Assembly: GCA_902168205.1 (NCBI GenBank)
Contig: CABHOK010000003.1
Location: 868,001 to 932,000, forward strand
DNA from: an uncultured Chitinophaga sp.
Lineage (GTDB): Bacteria > Bacteroidota > Bacteroidia > Cytophagales > Cyclobacteriaceae
Reading direction: 5' to 3'
Length of the DNA stretch: 64,000 nucleotides
Made by a program: the position numbers and the translations under genes. The notes under the pieces were generated by a model, which saw only the letters and a program-made list of their open reading frames with translations, was not told the DNA's origin and ran no database searches. Within the stretch, counting starts at the first letter, position 1. Every line of letters begins with the position of its first letter. Positions 25,784 through 34,771 of this stretch are shown in pieces.

Positions 25784-27081
25784 AACACACACCGGAAATA
25801 GAGTTCAAGCCAGCGGCAGCCATCAGAAGTTTTCAGGAAGATAAACTGAAGGAACTGCTGGTATACCTGCAAAAGTATTCTCTTTTTTATCAGCGACATT
25901 TCGCAAATCATAGTATAGATATAGCGTCTATAAAAACTCTGGAAGATCTGCAGCGCATTCCACCTACTACAAAAGATGATCTTCAGCAGAACAACTGGGA
26001 TTTCTTAGCCGCTTCGAAAAGCGACATCGTAGAGTTTGCCAGTACCTCGGGTACATTGGGTAAACCGGTAACACTTGCCCTTACTGATAACGATCTTCAT
26101 CGCCTCGCATATAACGAATGTATATCATTTGCCTGCGCAGATGGTACACCTGATGATCTGTACCAATTGATGTTAACACTCGATCGCCAGTTTATGGCGG
26201 GTATAGCATACTATGAAGGTATACGCAAGCTCGGAGCAGGACTCGTGCGGGTAGGCCCCGGGTTGCCCGCCATGCAGTGGGAAACTATCGAGCGATTAAA
26301 ACCAACAGCACTCGTAGCGGTACCATCGTTCATTGTAAAGCTGATTGAGTATGCGCGGCAGAATGGTATAGATCCCAACAAGAGCTCTGTAAAAAAAGCT
26401 ATTTGTATAGGGGAAGGGCTGCGCACCGGTGCATTCGACCTGAATATCATCGGACAGAAAATCAAGGACGCCTGGAATATAGATCTGTATAGCACGTATG
26501 CTTCGTCTGAAATGCAAACAGCCTTTACAGAATGTAAGCAAGGCATAGGCGGACATCACCATCCAGAGTTATTAATAGTAGAGGTATTAGACGACAACGG
26601 TAAACCGGTGCCAGCCGGAGAGCCGGGAGAAGTTACCATTACTACACTGGGTGTTGAAGGCATGCCTTTGCTGCGTTATAAAACCGGAGATATAGCGGTA
26701 GCCTATACCGAACCGTGTGCATGTGGAAGAACAACACTTCGTCTCGGACCTGTACTGGGGCGCAAGCAGCAACTTATCAAGTTAAAGGGAACCACTATTT
26801 ACCCTCCCGGTATATTTGAGTTGCTGAATGAAATGTCATCCATTCGTGATTATGTCGTGGAGGCTTCTACAGGAGAACTTGGTACCGATGAATTGAAACT
26901 TCACCTGCTGGTAAGTGAAGAGATGAAAGATGATATCAAGAAACGTTTGTCTACTATATTTCAATCGCGCCTGCGCGTTGTACCGGAGATATACTTTGCC
27001 AGTGCCCAGGAGCTGGAAAAGCTTCAGTTCGGCAAAATGGATCGCAAGATCCGGAAGTTTATCGATAACCGTAACTTCTGA
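25780..27081 (+). CDS. PaaK-like adenylate-forming ligase
   Basis: 433 residues from the ATG at 25780, whose ATGA overlap with the acpS stop favours it over the upstream in-frame start at 25756. It has the phosphate-binding loop FASTSGTLGKPV, the YASSEMQTAF motif and the RYKTGDIAV hinge region of phenylacetate-CoA ligases. In aryl-polyene loci a ligase of this family activates the aryl acid. I infer that it loads coumarate from the ammonia-lyase onto CoA or ACP. It is the last gene of the locus. Confidence 0.88.
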   Translation: MKHTPEIEFKPAAAIRSFQEDKLKELLVYLQKYSLFYQRHFANHSIDIASIKTLEDLQRIPPTTKDDLQQNNWDFLAASKSDIVEFASTSGTLGKPVTLALTDNDLHRLAYNECISFACADGTPDDLYQLMLTLDRQFMAGIAYYEGIRKLGAGLVRVGPGLPAMQWETIERLKPTALVAVPSFIVKLIEYARQNGIDPNKSSVKKAICIGEGLRTGAFDLNIIGQKIKDAWNIDLYSTYASSEMQTAFTECKQGIGGHHHPELLIVEVLDDNGKPVPAGEPGEVTITTLGVEGMPLLRYKTGDIAVAYTEPCACGRTTLRLGPVLGRKQQLIKLKGTTIYPPGIFELLNEMSSIRDYVVEASTGELGTDELKLHLLVSEEMKDDIKKRLSTIFQSRLRVVPEIYFASAQELEKLQFGKMDRKIRKFIDNRNF

Positions 27082-27140
27082 TATATAAGTTGTAAGTCAC
27101 AGTATATATATACCCGGTTATATACTGCCCTGAAATAAGA

Positions 27141-27170
27141 AAAGGTGCCTCCCCACCTGGGAGCCACCTT
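27141..27170 (-). terminator. Terminator for the coiled-coil lipoprotein gene
   Basis: AAGGTG-C-CTCCC (27142-27153) pairs with GGGAG-C-CACCTT (27159-27170) with one C-C mismatch. On the minus strand it is followed by TTTTCTTATTTC. The plus strand lacks a T-tract, so the ligase operon may read into it. Confidence 0.6.
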
Positions 27171-27207
27171 AACTCTACTCTAACCTACCTGTCTGAGCAA
27201 TTTTAAC

Positions 27208-27963
27208 CTAACCTATTACTTTTTCGAGCTCATCAATTTTAGTCTGAGCTTCGGTTTTACCGAGCGATAAAGACAGCTTGTATAATTCAAGAGCTTCACG
27301 CTGGGTTTCTTTTTTCTTCTTTGGAGCAAACTTGGTACGGGAAGCCGCAGTTTCAAGAGCAGCAGCCTGAGCGTAGTACATGTCAGCCTGAGTTTTGTTT
27401 GCCTGTGCGTTGATTTCAACAACCTTGTTCTCAAGGTTCGCTACATCCTGCTCGCGCATTTTGATCACGCCTTCTCTTTCAGTCAAAGTAGAATCGCGTT
27501 GGCTTACAGTCATAGCGAGTTGCTGATTTTCAGAGCGCATTTTTTCAACTTCCTGTTGCAGTGAAGCAATCTGTTGTGTGCTTACTTCAAGGTCGTTTTT
27601 CAGACGCTTGATCGTAGCGTTGTAACCAGCAGATGCATTCTTGGAAGTCTTAACTGACTTTTCAAGTTCAGCGATTTTTGCTTCGGTGTCTCTTATGTGA
27701 CGGTTAATAGCCGAAAGGCGGCTTTTATAGTCCTTGTAAGAAGTACCTTCCACAACATCGGTGCGCAGTAATTGACGACTTGCATCGATGGAGTCGATCA
27801 GAGAGCCTACTTCTTCCAAAGTAGCCGCTGTTTGCTGACTCATTTGTAATTCAGTACGCAGTGAGTCCACTTGCGCGCGGAGTTGTTCTTTTTCTTTGGT
27901 GCCACAACTCCAAAGCATACCTATAACGGGTAGTGCAAATACTATTCTTTTGATCATAGCCAT
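27208..27963 (-). CDS. Coiled-coil lipoprotein
   Basis: 251 residues (or 249 from the ATG at 27957). A signal peptide with lipobox-like MLWSCG ends near residue 20, so it should be a lipoprotein. Residues 25-185 are almost entirely heptad coiled coil (EKEQLRAQVDSLRTELQMSQQ region, LKNDLEVSTQQIASLQQEVEKM), and the end is an alpha-helical, TPR-like stretch (REALELYKLSLSLGKTEAQTKI). I do not recognise a named family. A structural role in the periplasm is likely. It converges on the pigment locus. Confidence 0.82.
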   Translation of the reverse strand: MAMIKRIVFALPVIGMLWSCGTKEKEQLRAQVDSLRTELQMSQQTAATLEEVGSLIDSIDASRQLLRTDVVEGTSYKDYKSRLSAINRHIRDTEAKIAELEKSVKTSKNASAGYNATIKRLKNDLEVSTQQIASLQQEVEKMRSENQQLAMTVSQRDSTLTEREGVIKMREQDVANLENKVVEINAQANKTQADMYYAQAAALETAASRTKFAPKKKKETQREALELYKLSLSLGKTEAQTKIDELEKVIG

Positions 27964-28149
27964 ATTGTTTATGTTCTGCCAAAGCCTTCTTCAAACTTTT
28001 GTACAACTTCGGCGGCCAGTTCCAAAACGAGGGATAAACCGTTATTTATGGCGATTGATTCAGTTTTATAGCTTTAAACGGATATAGAGGGAAATACGTG
28101 AGTTTCGCAACGTTGTGTAAATGTTACTCACATTGGGGAGAATTCTGTG

Positions 28150-28179
28150 AAAAAATGAGGGCAGCCTTTTGGGCTGCCC
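28150..28179 (-). terminator. Terminator of the secreted protein gene at 28205
   Basis: GGGCAGCC (28159-28166) pairs with GGCTGCCC (28172-28179). On the minus strand the stem is followed by TCATTTTTTC, 26 bases after the gene's stop. Confidence 0.75.
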
Positions 28180-28204
28180 GCTATATATACTATATGAATT
28201 TTGA

Positions 28205-28798
28205 TTACTTAGCCTCTTTCGAGATAAGTTTACCCAGCTCTTTACCAGCTTTTGCATAGGCTTCCTGCAGACGAACTCCGGTTTCGAAGTCCATACCCAT
28301 CGCCTGGTAACCCAGTGATTTCAGAATGGTGATCTTGGCAACTACTTTCGTAGGATCAGCAGTCTCTACGATCGTTACCTCAGCATCTATATAGGCTGGC
28401 TTGCTGGCAACACCTACGTTGAAACCAACTTCCGTACGGGTTGTGTGGAAGATGATCGTATACTGAGCTTTTTCATCTACAGTAGACATTTCAGAGTGCT
28501 TGGAGAATAGTTCGCGGAATTGCGGCTCGAAACGCTCTTTGCGATCTGCAAACCATGCTGCCTCAAACTTGTCACCTCTGCCCGGTTCTTTTTCATCAAG
28601 CTCTTTCTTTCTTTTCTCAAGGTAAGCTTGCTCGGCAAGGTCCTTACCACCAATCAGCATATTGTCATACGTGAATTGTGTGTTTACAGATTTCTGGCCT
28701 TTCAGGGGCTTCAGGCTTCCTTCTGTGATCTTGATTTTCTGGGCATAACTGGTCAACGACACAGCCACTAACATGATTGTAAAAATTCTTTTTAGCAT
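28205..28798 (-). CDS. Secreted protein of unknown function
   Basis: 197 residues with a signal peptide (MLKRIFTIMLVAVSLTSYAQ, cleavage after AQ). The mature protein is lysine- and glutamate-rich, with LKGQKSVNTQFTYDNMLIGG near the start and a beta-rich middle (AQYTIIFHTTRTEVGFNVG, KPAYIDAEVTIVE). No catalytic motif seen. Proteins of this look are common in Bacteroidota envelopes but have no assigned role that I know. It is a single-gene unit with a terminator. Confidence 0.8.
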   Translation of the reverse strand: MLKRIFTIMLVAVSLTSYAQKIKITEGSLKPLKGQKSVNTQFTYDNMLIGGKDLAEQAYLEKRKKELDEKEPGRGDKFEAAWFADRKERFEPQFRELFSKHSEMSTVDEKAQYTIIFHTTRTEVGFNVGVASKPAYIDAEVTIVETADPTKVVAKITILKSLGYQAMGMDFETGVRLQEAYAKAGKELGKLISKEAK

Positions 28799-29062
28799 AG
28801 TGATTAAGTTTTGGTGTCAAGAAAAGTAAAGTTCTGCACTAACACAATACAGCAAGGGGTAGAATTGGAATATAAAGGTACACCCTTATTACATTAACAG
28901 AGACTTAATCCGTAAAATGGAAATGCTGTATATCTTTATCCCGTAATTGGAATTTTTCCAACGCCATAATTGTGAAAAGATTCGTTTTTTACGTTTAAAC
29001 GCAATAATTACTTTCTGTTACCAAAGTTGTAGTATCTGTTTCGAACGACTAACCAAGTAATT

Positions 29063-29455
29063 ATGAAAACATATTCTGCCATCGTATTAATAGCTGCCCT
29101 CGCGATTGTGAAACCTTTTCAGGCATCATCTCATACGCTTGAGGTAACTGAACATGCACAATCCAAACCGGTACCCGGCAAGATCACAATCATTTCAAAC
29201 AACCTGTCAGGCGACAGTGTTAGCGTAGCTGATGCGAATCGTTATAGTGTGATTCTCACCAAACATGAAGATGGTAACCTGGATCTTAACCTCGATCAGA
29301 TTGACGTGAACAATGCTTCCGGTAAATCCATGAACGACAAAGTAATTATCCATATACTCAGCATGTCAAAATTCGAAATTGATCTGTCTGCACTGCCTGC
29401 AGGAGTATACCAGATAAAAACAAAAACAGGTTCTGTTACCGTAGAGAAGAAGTAA
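29063..29455 (+). CDS. Small secreted protein with a T9SS-like C-terminal tail
   Basis: 130 residues with a signal peptide (about 1-23, ending QASSH). The last 35 residues run KFEIDLSALPAGVYQIKTK and then TGSVTVEKK. This strongly resembles the type A type IX sorting domain pattern (L..LpaGvY.v.i..g..v.kk). The whole protein is little more than that domain with a short leader, so it may instead be a free-standing Ig-like fold without export through T9SS. Its gene stands alone. Confidence 0.75.
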   Translation: MKTYSAIVLIAALAIVKPFQASSHTLEVTEHAQSKPVPGKITIISNNLSGDSVSVADANRYSVILTKHEDGNLDLNLDQIDVNNASGKSMNDKVIIHILSMSKFEIDLSALPAGVYQIKTKTGSVTVEKK

Positions 29456-29564
29456 AGCGCTTTGCTTTGGCGAAAGTGTAGATGAAATTCCGAATATCTT
29501 CTACATGAAAATGTTATAGTTAACGTGTTGTACATTACTTTAGCGTATAGGTAAAACACCACCT

Positions 29565-30791
29565 ATGTACAAAGTATTTGCTACTCTCCTTGTTCTTCTG
29601 AACGTTGTTTATTCTACAGCCCAGGTTAAAAACACACAAATCGTTGACGCAGAAAATTCGGGCAACGTCAGCATAGCCTTCAACTCTAAAAACAGTCAGT
29701 ATCTAACGGCTGCCCTCGGCAACAGTATCTATTATAGTATAGATGGCGGAGCAACGTGGGAGCGAAGTGCAGCAACCTTTCCGGCAGGAGAACATTCTGC
29801 ATTGATTGCCGACACTAAAGGAGATTTGTATTATTTTCTGCAAACTGCAGAAGGCGGTGTCCATAAAATTATAAGCTACACTTCCGGAGATGGCGGGAAA
29901 AGCTGGAGCGAAGGCGTACCTGTAAATGCAGAATCTACGAAAGACCAGGTTGCTCCCAGTGTTACGTTGGACGATAAGAATAATATTTACCTCACCTATA
30001 CACAGTTCGATAAATATACCAGCAGTGACGCCAACTGCCTCTCACACGTACAACTCACTACATCTTCAAGCGGAAAGAAATGGAGTAACCCCCAGGAACT
30101 TTCGCAAACACCCGGTAATTGTACAGACGATCACAACACTGTTGCGGGTAGCATGGCCGTTGTAAGTTTTGATGGCAAGGAGTACTGCACATGGTCTAAC
30201 CAAAACAAAATATACCTCGACCGTTCCTTCAATGGTAAAATATGGTTGACAAATGATATCGCCATCATCCGCCAGTCAGAAGGCTGTGATGAAAATGTAA
30301 CCGGAGGTAAACGATGTGCCACGGTGCCGGTTATTTCAACAGATCGAAGCAAAGGTTCTTATAAAGGAAGTCTGTACCTGGTGTGGTCTGATTGGATGCG
30401 CAGCGACCAGGATGTGTTGTTTGTACGCTCGCATAACTTTGGCGATAACTGGACATCACTTTTGAAAATAAATGATGTGGAGGCTGGCCATCAATATAGT
30501 CCGTGGCTGGCGGTAGACCAAACTACCGGGTATATCTATATACTATATTTCAATCGCAATGAAGAGGGCATGACTGATATATACATGTCGTATTCAGTTG
30601 ATGGTGGCTCCAGTTTCAAAAATGTGAAAGTCAGCGAAAGTACTTTTAAAACAGAAAGTGCTTCTAATGTAAGTTGCCATATAGCAGCCGGTAAAGGAAC
30701 GATTGTATCGGCATGGACCCGCATTGAGCAGGGAAAAACAACTGTACTGACAACGGTGATCAAACACGATGATCTTGCAAAAATGAAGTGA
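29565..30791 (+). CDS. Secreted BNR/Asp-box repeat protein (sialidase-like fold)
   Basis: 408 residues with a signal peptide ending at AQ (20). At least three Asp-box motifs are visible: SIDGGATW, SGDGGKSW and SVDGGSSF, spaced as in six-bladed propellers. The sialidase catalytic arginine triad and the Tyr/Glu pair are not evident to me, so enzymatic sialidase activity is doubtful. It is best called an exo-alpha-sialidase-like propeller protein. The stop lies inside the stem of a terminator. Confidence 0.8.
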   Translation: MYKVFATLLVLLNVVYSTAQVKNTQIVDAENSGNVSIAFNSKNSQYLTAALGNSIYYSIDGGATWERSAATFPAGEHSALIADTKGDLYYFLQTAEGGVHKIISYTSGDGGKSWSEGVPVNAESTKDQVAPSVTLDDKNNIYLTYTQFDKYTSSDANCLSHVQLTTSSSGKKWSNPQELSQTPGNCTDDHNTVAGSMAVVSFDGKEYCTWSNQNKIYLDRSFNGKIWLTNDIAIIRQSEGCDENVTGGKRCATVPVISTDRSKGSYKGSLYLVWSDWMRSDQDVLFVRSHNFGDNWTSLLKINDVEAGHQYSPWLAVDQTTGYIYILYFNRNEEGMTDIYMSYSVDGGSSFKNVKVSESTFKTESASNVSCHIAAGKGTIVSAWTRIEQGKTTVLTTVIKHDDLAKMK

Positions 30792-30836
30792 TCGTTATCA
30801 ACTCATACGAACTGATAACGATCTATATTTTATTTA
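30791..30836 (+). terminator. Strong terminator between convergent genes
   Basis: GATCGTTATCA (30791-30801) pairs perfectly with TGATAACGATC (30814-30824), followed by TATATTTTATTT. It overlaps the last base of the preceding stop and ends at the stop of the minus-strand FrnE-like gene, so it may serve both. Confidence 0.8.
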
Positions 30837-31541
30837 GCAGTTCTTGCCGTCTACATCACAAGCTTCACCGGAAGTTACTTCTTTGCCAACTTCTTTGAAT
30901 ACTTGTACAAATGTCTCCGGAGTCTGTGCTCCTGAAACTCCATATTTACTGTTAATGATATAGAACGGTACACCACTGATGCCGAGTTTATGCATTTCTT
31001 TCTCCATGTCGGCAATGCGTTTCAGTGAGCCTTCATCGGATAAAAGCAACTCTACTTCTTCGCGGTCAAGACCAGCCTGTATAGCCAGGGCAATAAGATT
31101 TTTATCACTTGTCAGATCTGTACCTTCTGTAAAATAAGCTTTAAAGAGATCTTCAATAACCGTGAGGTCTTTACCTTTTAACTTGGCAAGGTGTACAATG
31201 GCATGCGCTTTACGGGTATTGGGTGATATATGTTGTTTATCGAAATTAAAGGTTAGTCCTTCCGTAGCAGCGACTTGTGTTGTGTGATTGGTGATCTGTT
31301 CGTAACGATCTTCACTTCCAAATTTATCGACCAGGTAAGCTCTGTGGTTCGTGCCTTGTGCCGGCATCTCGGGGTTCAATTCAAACGGATGATATTCTAC
31401 TTCGAAGGTATATTCAGAAGAAAGTTGCTGCATCGCTTTTTCAAGCCTGCGTTTACCAATGTAACACCACGGACATACTACATCCGAAACGACATCGATC
31501 TTGATAACGGGCTTGTTTAACATTGTTATAGGCGTATTCAT
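30834..31541 (-). CDS. FrnE-type DsbA-family oxidoreductase
   Basis: 235 residues. The thioredoxin-fold active site is Cys23-Pro-Trp-Cys26 in VVCPWCYIGKRR, the signature of FrnE-like (DSBA) proteins. The cis-Pro region is GISGVPFYIIN. It lacks a signal peptide, so it is probably cytoplasmic. The C-terminus adds a second cysteine pair (SGEACDVDGKNC), common in Bacteroidota members. The start could also be the ATG at 31523. It likely handles thiol stress or disulfide isomerisation. Confidence 0.88.
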   Translation of the reverse strand: MNTPITMLNKPVIKIDVVSDVVCPWCYIGKRRLEKAMQQLSSEYTFEVEYHPFELNPEMPAQGTNHRAYLVDKFGSEDRYEQITNHTTQVAATEGLTFNFDKQHISPNTRKAHAIVHLAKLKGKDLTVIEDLFKAYFTEGTDLTSDKNLIALAIQAGLDREEVELLLSDEGSLKRIADMEKEMHKLGISGVPFYIINSKYGVSGAQTPETFVQVFKEVGKEVTSGEACDVDGKNC

Positions 31542-31655
31542 GTATAATTTCTTTGTTTGATAGGCAAACAGGGATCGTATTTCAATAGTTCAGTCCAGGG
31601 GGAGTGCCAAGGTTTTGAGGACGTTCTTCGGCATGAAAATATCAAACCTTTGTTG

Positions 31656-31663
31656 TACTTTTG
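31656..31663 (+). promoter_or_regulatory. Candidate -7 promoter box of ahcY
   Basis: TACTTTTG fits TAnnTTTG and lies 34 bases before the ahcY ATG. No TTG is at the expected -33 distance (ATG at 31633-31635 is the nearest variant). Confidence 0.4.
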
Positions 31664-31697
31664 TGTTCCCAGTTAAAAGAAAAAATCAATATATAAC

Positions 31698-33005
31698 ATG
31701 ACCGTAGACGAAAAACTCAAATTCAAGGTTAAAGACCTGTCCCTGGCTCCATGGGGTCGTAAAGAAATAACATTAGCCGAGGCTGAAATGCCGGGTTTGA
31801 TGGCTCTTCGCGAAGAGTTTGGTAAACAAAAACCTTTGAAAGGTGCACGCATCGCAGGCTGTCTTCACATGACTATCCAGACTGCTGTATTGATCGAGAC
31901 ACTGGTTGAGCTTGGTGCAGAAGTATCGTGGTCATCCTGCAATATTTTCTCTACGCAGGATCATGCCGCGGCTGCTATAGCTGCTGCCGGAATTCCTGTA
32001 TTTGCCTGGAAAGGTATGAATGAAAAAGAGTTTGACTGGTGTATCGAGCAAACGCTTCATGCTTTTAAAGATGGCAAGCCTTTGAATATGATTCTGGATG
32101 ACGGTGGTGATCTTACCAACATGGTGCTTGATCGTTTCCCTGAACTCGTAGCCGGTATCAGAGGTATATCTGAGGAAACTACTACCGGTGTACACCGCCT
32201 GGTTGAGCGTATGCACAATGGTAAACTTCCATTGCCTGCTATCAACATCAACGACTCCGTAACCAAATCAAAATTCGATAATAAATACGGTTGTAAAGAA
32301 TCTTGTGTGGATGCTATCCGCAGAGCAACCGATGTTATGATCGCTGGTAAAGTAGCGGTTGTAGCGGGTTATGGTGATGTGGGTAAGGGTTCTGCTGCTT
32401 CATTGCGCGGTGCCGGTGCCCGGGTTATTGTAACCGAGATCGATCCGATCTGCGCGCTGCAGGCTGCTATGGACGGCTATGCAGTGAAGAAGATGGACGA
32501 TGCTGTGAAGGAAGCTGACATCGTGGTTACTGCAACCGGTAACTTCAACATTGTTGTAGAGCGTCACTTCCTCAGCATGAAAGACAAAGCTATCGTTTGT
32601 AACATCGGACACTTTGATAACGAGATCGATGTAGCATGGCTTAACAAGAATGCAACGAAAGACGAGATCAAACCACAGGTAGATCTATACACACTGAAGA
32701 GTGGCCGTCAGGTAATCCTGTTGGCAGAAGGCCGCCTGGTAAACCTGGGTTGCGCTATGGGACACCCTTCATTTGTAATGTCTAACTCGTTCACAAACCA
32801 GACCCTGGCTCAATTGGAACTTTGGAATCATTCTGACAAGTATGAGAACAAAGTATATATGCTGCCGAAACACCTGGATGAGAAAGTGGCATCATTGCAC
32901 CTGAAGAAGATCGGTGTAGAGCTTGATATTCTTTCAGATGCACAAGCTAAATACATTGGCGTAGAGACAAAAGGTCCGTTCAAACCGGATTACTATCGCT
33001 ATTAA
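31698..33005 (+). CDS. ahcY: Adenosylhomocysteinase
   Basis: 435 residues, close to the usual length. Clear family landmarks: [17 protein letters not shown] near the start, [23 protein letters not shown], the NAD-binding [24 protein letters not shown], and the C-terminal KPDYYRY whose Lys and Tyr touch NAD. It hydrolyses S-adenosylhomocysteine to adenosine and homocysteine, relieving product inhibition of methyltransferases such as those of the pigment locus. A strong terminator follows. Housekeeping gene. Confidence 0.98.
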   Translation: MTVDEKLKFKVKDLSLAPWGRKEITLAEAEMPGLMALREEFGKQKPLKGARIAGCLHMTIQTAVLIETLVELGAEVSWSSCNIFSTQDHAAAAIAAAGIPVFAWKGMNEKEFDWCIEQTLHAFKDGKPLNMILDDGGDLTNMVLDRFPELVAGIRGISEETTTGVHRLVERMHNGKLPLPAININDSVTKSKFDNKYGCKESCVDAIRRATDVMIAGKVAVVAGYGDVGKGSAASLRGAGARVIVTEIDPICALQAAMDGYAVKKMDDAVKEADIVVTATGNFNIVVERHFLSMKDKAIVCNIGHFDNEIDVAWLNKNATKDEIKPQVDLYTLKSGRQVILLAEGRLVNLGCAMGHPSFVMSNSFTNQTLAQLELWNHSDKYENKVYMLPKHLDEKVASLHLKKIGVELDILSDAQAKYIGVETKGPFKPDYYRY

Positions 33006-33028
33006 TTCAACATTGAATTATATTGGAG

Positions 33029-33057
33029 AAGCCCGCGGTTATATCGCGGGCTTTTTT
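33029..33057 (+). terminator. Terminator of ahcY
   Basis: AAGCCCGCG (33029-33037) pairs perfectly with CGCGGGCTT (33045-33053) and runs into a T-tract. It sits 24 bases after the ahcY stop. Confidence 0.9.
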
Positions 33058-33121
33058 GTTTACAGGCGTGTACAGTCGCCTAACGGTTGCTCTATGTGTT
33101 TACATTGCCTGAAGTCTTTTC

Positions 33122-33129
33122 TACCTTTG
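33122..33129 (+). promoter_or_regulatory. -7 promoter box of the small secreted protein gene
   Basis: TACCTTTG matches TAnnTTTG exactly, 27 bases before the ATG at 33157. The best TTG upstream (33105-33107) is only 14 bases away, short of the consensus spacing. Confidence 0.45.
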
Positions 33130-33156
33130 GTTTGTACCTTACAATTGATACTTTCT

Positions 33157-33456
33157 ATGAAAACTGCTTTTTATTGTATACTTCTTTCGTTTATCGCACT
33201 AACCGGATTCAGAAATTACTACCAGGGAGAAAATATCGAATTCTCGTGCATGAAAACGCACAAAGCCTCTAACACCTGCCACTTCAATTTCAAGGTAGAT
33301 GGAGCCAAGTATCGTTATGTAGATATAGGTTGCAAATTCAGCAGCAAGCGCGATGAAGTAATCAAGAAAGCAAAAGAAGGAACCATTGCCCTCTCCAGAG
33401 ACTGGAAGATCGAATGCCCCGAACCCAAAGAACAAAAACCTGACGGTGGACTTTAA
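33157..33456 (+). CDS. Small secreted protein of unknown function
   Basis: 99 residues from the ATG at 33157. A longer in-frame start at 33013 would run through the ahcY terminator, so I reject it. The hydrophobic N-terminus (MKTAFYCILLSFIALTGF) looks like a signal peptide. The mature part has three cysteines (FSCMKTH, NTCHFNF, IGCKFSS) and a fourth in IECPEPK, suggesting two disulfides. The family is unknown to me. It is preceded by its own promoter box. Confidence 0.72.
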   Translation: MKTAFYCILLSFIALTGFRNYYQGENIEFSCMKTHKASNTCHFNFKVDGAKYRYVDIGCKFSSKRDEVIKKAKEGTIALSRDWKIECPEPKEQKPDGGL

Positions 33457-33535
33457 TTGAGAATATATAGGAAGAGGATATATAGGGTATATCTATCGAA
33501 GTATATCTTAGCCTCACCAAACATCAACACAAAGC

Positions 33536-34060
33536 CTAGGCCTGCATCCTGCGCTGAAAGTAAGGTCGAAGAATAGCCCTGTCCAAAAGTATCCAACCCA
33601 CCACGATGTTAAGCATGATGATGATGTTTATAATCAGCTTTCCACTGAATGTAAAGACTGGAATCTCCTGCTGAATAATTTTTTGAGGAAGCGAAGAGTC
33701 ATTGAGACTGATGCTGGTTGAACCGTCAAACACTCCGGAAGCGATCAACAGCGCTGCAGCACCGATCGCAGTTAATACACCGATCAGTAAAAATATAGCA
33801 TTGCGTATAGGCCATCGTGAAGGTGTTGGTGACGGAGCGGTGTCCAGCTTTTGCATAACGCGCGCTGTAAAATCACGCGAAGGTTCAGCAAGCGATGCGT
33901 GTTGAAATATAGTATGTACAGCACGCAGTTCATCCAGTCGTAAACGGAGCAAAGCATTCACGCGAAGCTCTTCTTCAAGCTTTATTTTCGCTGGAGCAGC
34001 CAGTGTACCATCCAGGTACTCAAGCAGTATATCTTCTTGTGCTTGTGATAGTCTGTTCAT
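33536..34060 (-). CDS. Transmembrane anti-sigma factor-like protein
   Basis: 174 residues. The N-terminal part (LSQAQEDILLEYLDGTLAAP, EEELRVNALLRLRLDELR) matches the cytoplasmic sigma-binding helices of anti-sigma factors, but the zinc HCC motif is absent. Two helices follow, around 88-110 and 140-162. It starts four bases after the sigma factor stop and is certainly in its operon, which is the main reason for the assignment. It probably holds the ECF sigma factor at the inner membrane. Confidence 0.8.
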   Translation of the reverse strand: MNRLSQAQEDILLEYLDGTLAAPAKIKLEEELRVNALLRLRLDELRAVHTIFQHASLAEPSRDFTARVMQKLDTAPSPTPSRWPIRNAIFLLIGVLTAIGAAALLIASGVFDGSTSISLNDSSLPQKIIQQEIPVFTFSGKLIINIIIMLNIVVGWILLDRAILRPYFQRRMQA

Positions 34061-34064
34061 GTTC

Positions 34065-34622
34065 CTACAAAGTTAACGCTTCGTGGTTCAATAATATTTT
34101 CAATTCATCTGCCAATCGCTGGCGTGCCCGGTGTATGCGCACCTTTACCGTATTGGCCTGCATACCGGTAATGTCGGCAATTTCATCCAGCGAAAATTCA
34201 TCGAGGTAAAATAATGTCAGGGCAGTGCGGTCAGCTTCATTCAGCTTCATCATAGCCTGGTTAAGATAGCGCGTTTTGTCCGTTTTCTCCAGCGATACTT
34301 CACCTTCGTGGTTATATACAATTACGGTATTCTCTATACTCTGAAATACTTTATTGTTCTTTCGCTTATAGCTGATGGAAGTGTTGAAGACAATACGGTA
34401 TAGCCAGGTAGAGAACCGTGCCTGCCGGTTAAAGCCGGCCAGGTTCTGATATGCTTTAATAAAGGCATCTTGCGCAGCTTCTTCGGCTTCCGGTCTGTTT
34501 TGCAGAATCTTTACGGCAATAGTATATGCATACTGCTTGTGCCGGTTTATGAGCTCGGCAAAAACATTCTGCTCACCTGCCAGAATTCTGTCAATTAGCG
34601 GTAGATCCGGATCCAATATCAT
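34065..34622 (-). CDS. ECF-type RNA polymerase sigma factor
   Basis: 185 residues. Region 2 is visible in YAYTIAVKILQNRPEAEEAAQD and FIKAYQNLAGFNRQARFSTWLYRI. Region 4 follows in LNEADRTALTLFYLDEFSLDEI and ADITGMQANTVKVRIHRARQRL, the helix-turn-helix that reads the -35 element. Typical length of the ECF group. It is followed by the anti-sigma gene and faces the small membrane protein gene at 34772. The signal it senses is unknown. Confidence 0.93.
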   Translation of the reverse strand: MILDPDLPLIDRILAGEQNVFAELINRHKQYAYTIAVKILQNRPEAEEAAQDAFIKAYQNLAGFNRQARFSTWLYRIVFNTSISYKRKNNKVFQSIENTVIVYNHEGEVSLEKTDKTRYLNQAMMKLNEADRTALTLFYLDEFSLDEIADITGMQANTVKVRIHRARQRLADELKILLNHEALTL

Positions 34623-34771
34623 GTTGCGTGGTTTGACGCAGCGTCTTCAGCGGAAGTTACAGCTTCTGTGCTATATTTTCTTGCTATAATAACTGAATAA
34701 CTTTTGGTGAAGGCGTGTAACGTGATGGTAAATGCCTGCGTCAAAGCTGCAAATCTCAAATAATAAAGTAT

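Noticed and set aside
31564-31697. SAH riboswitch upstream of ahcY
   Set aside because: I see no stable stem pattern of that class in the leader, and a -7 box lies only 34 bases before the ATG, leaving no room.
33013-33156. Longer N-terminus for the small secreted protein at 33157
   Set aside because: It would be read through the ahcY terminator hairpin, and the segment lacks a signal peptide at its own start.
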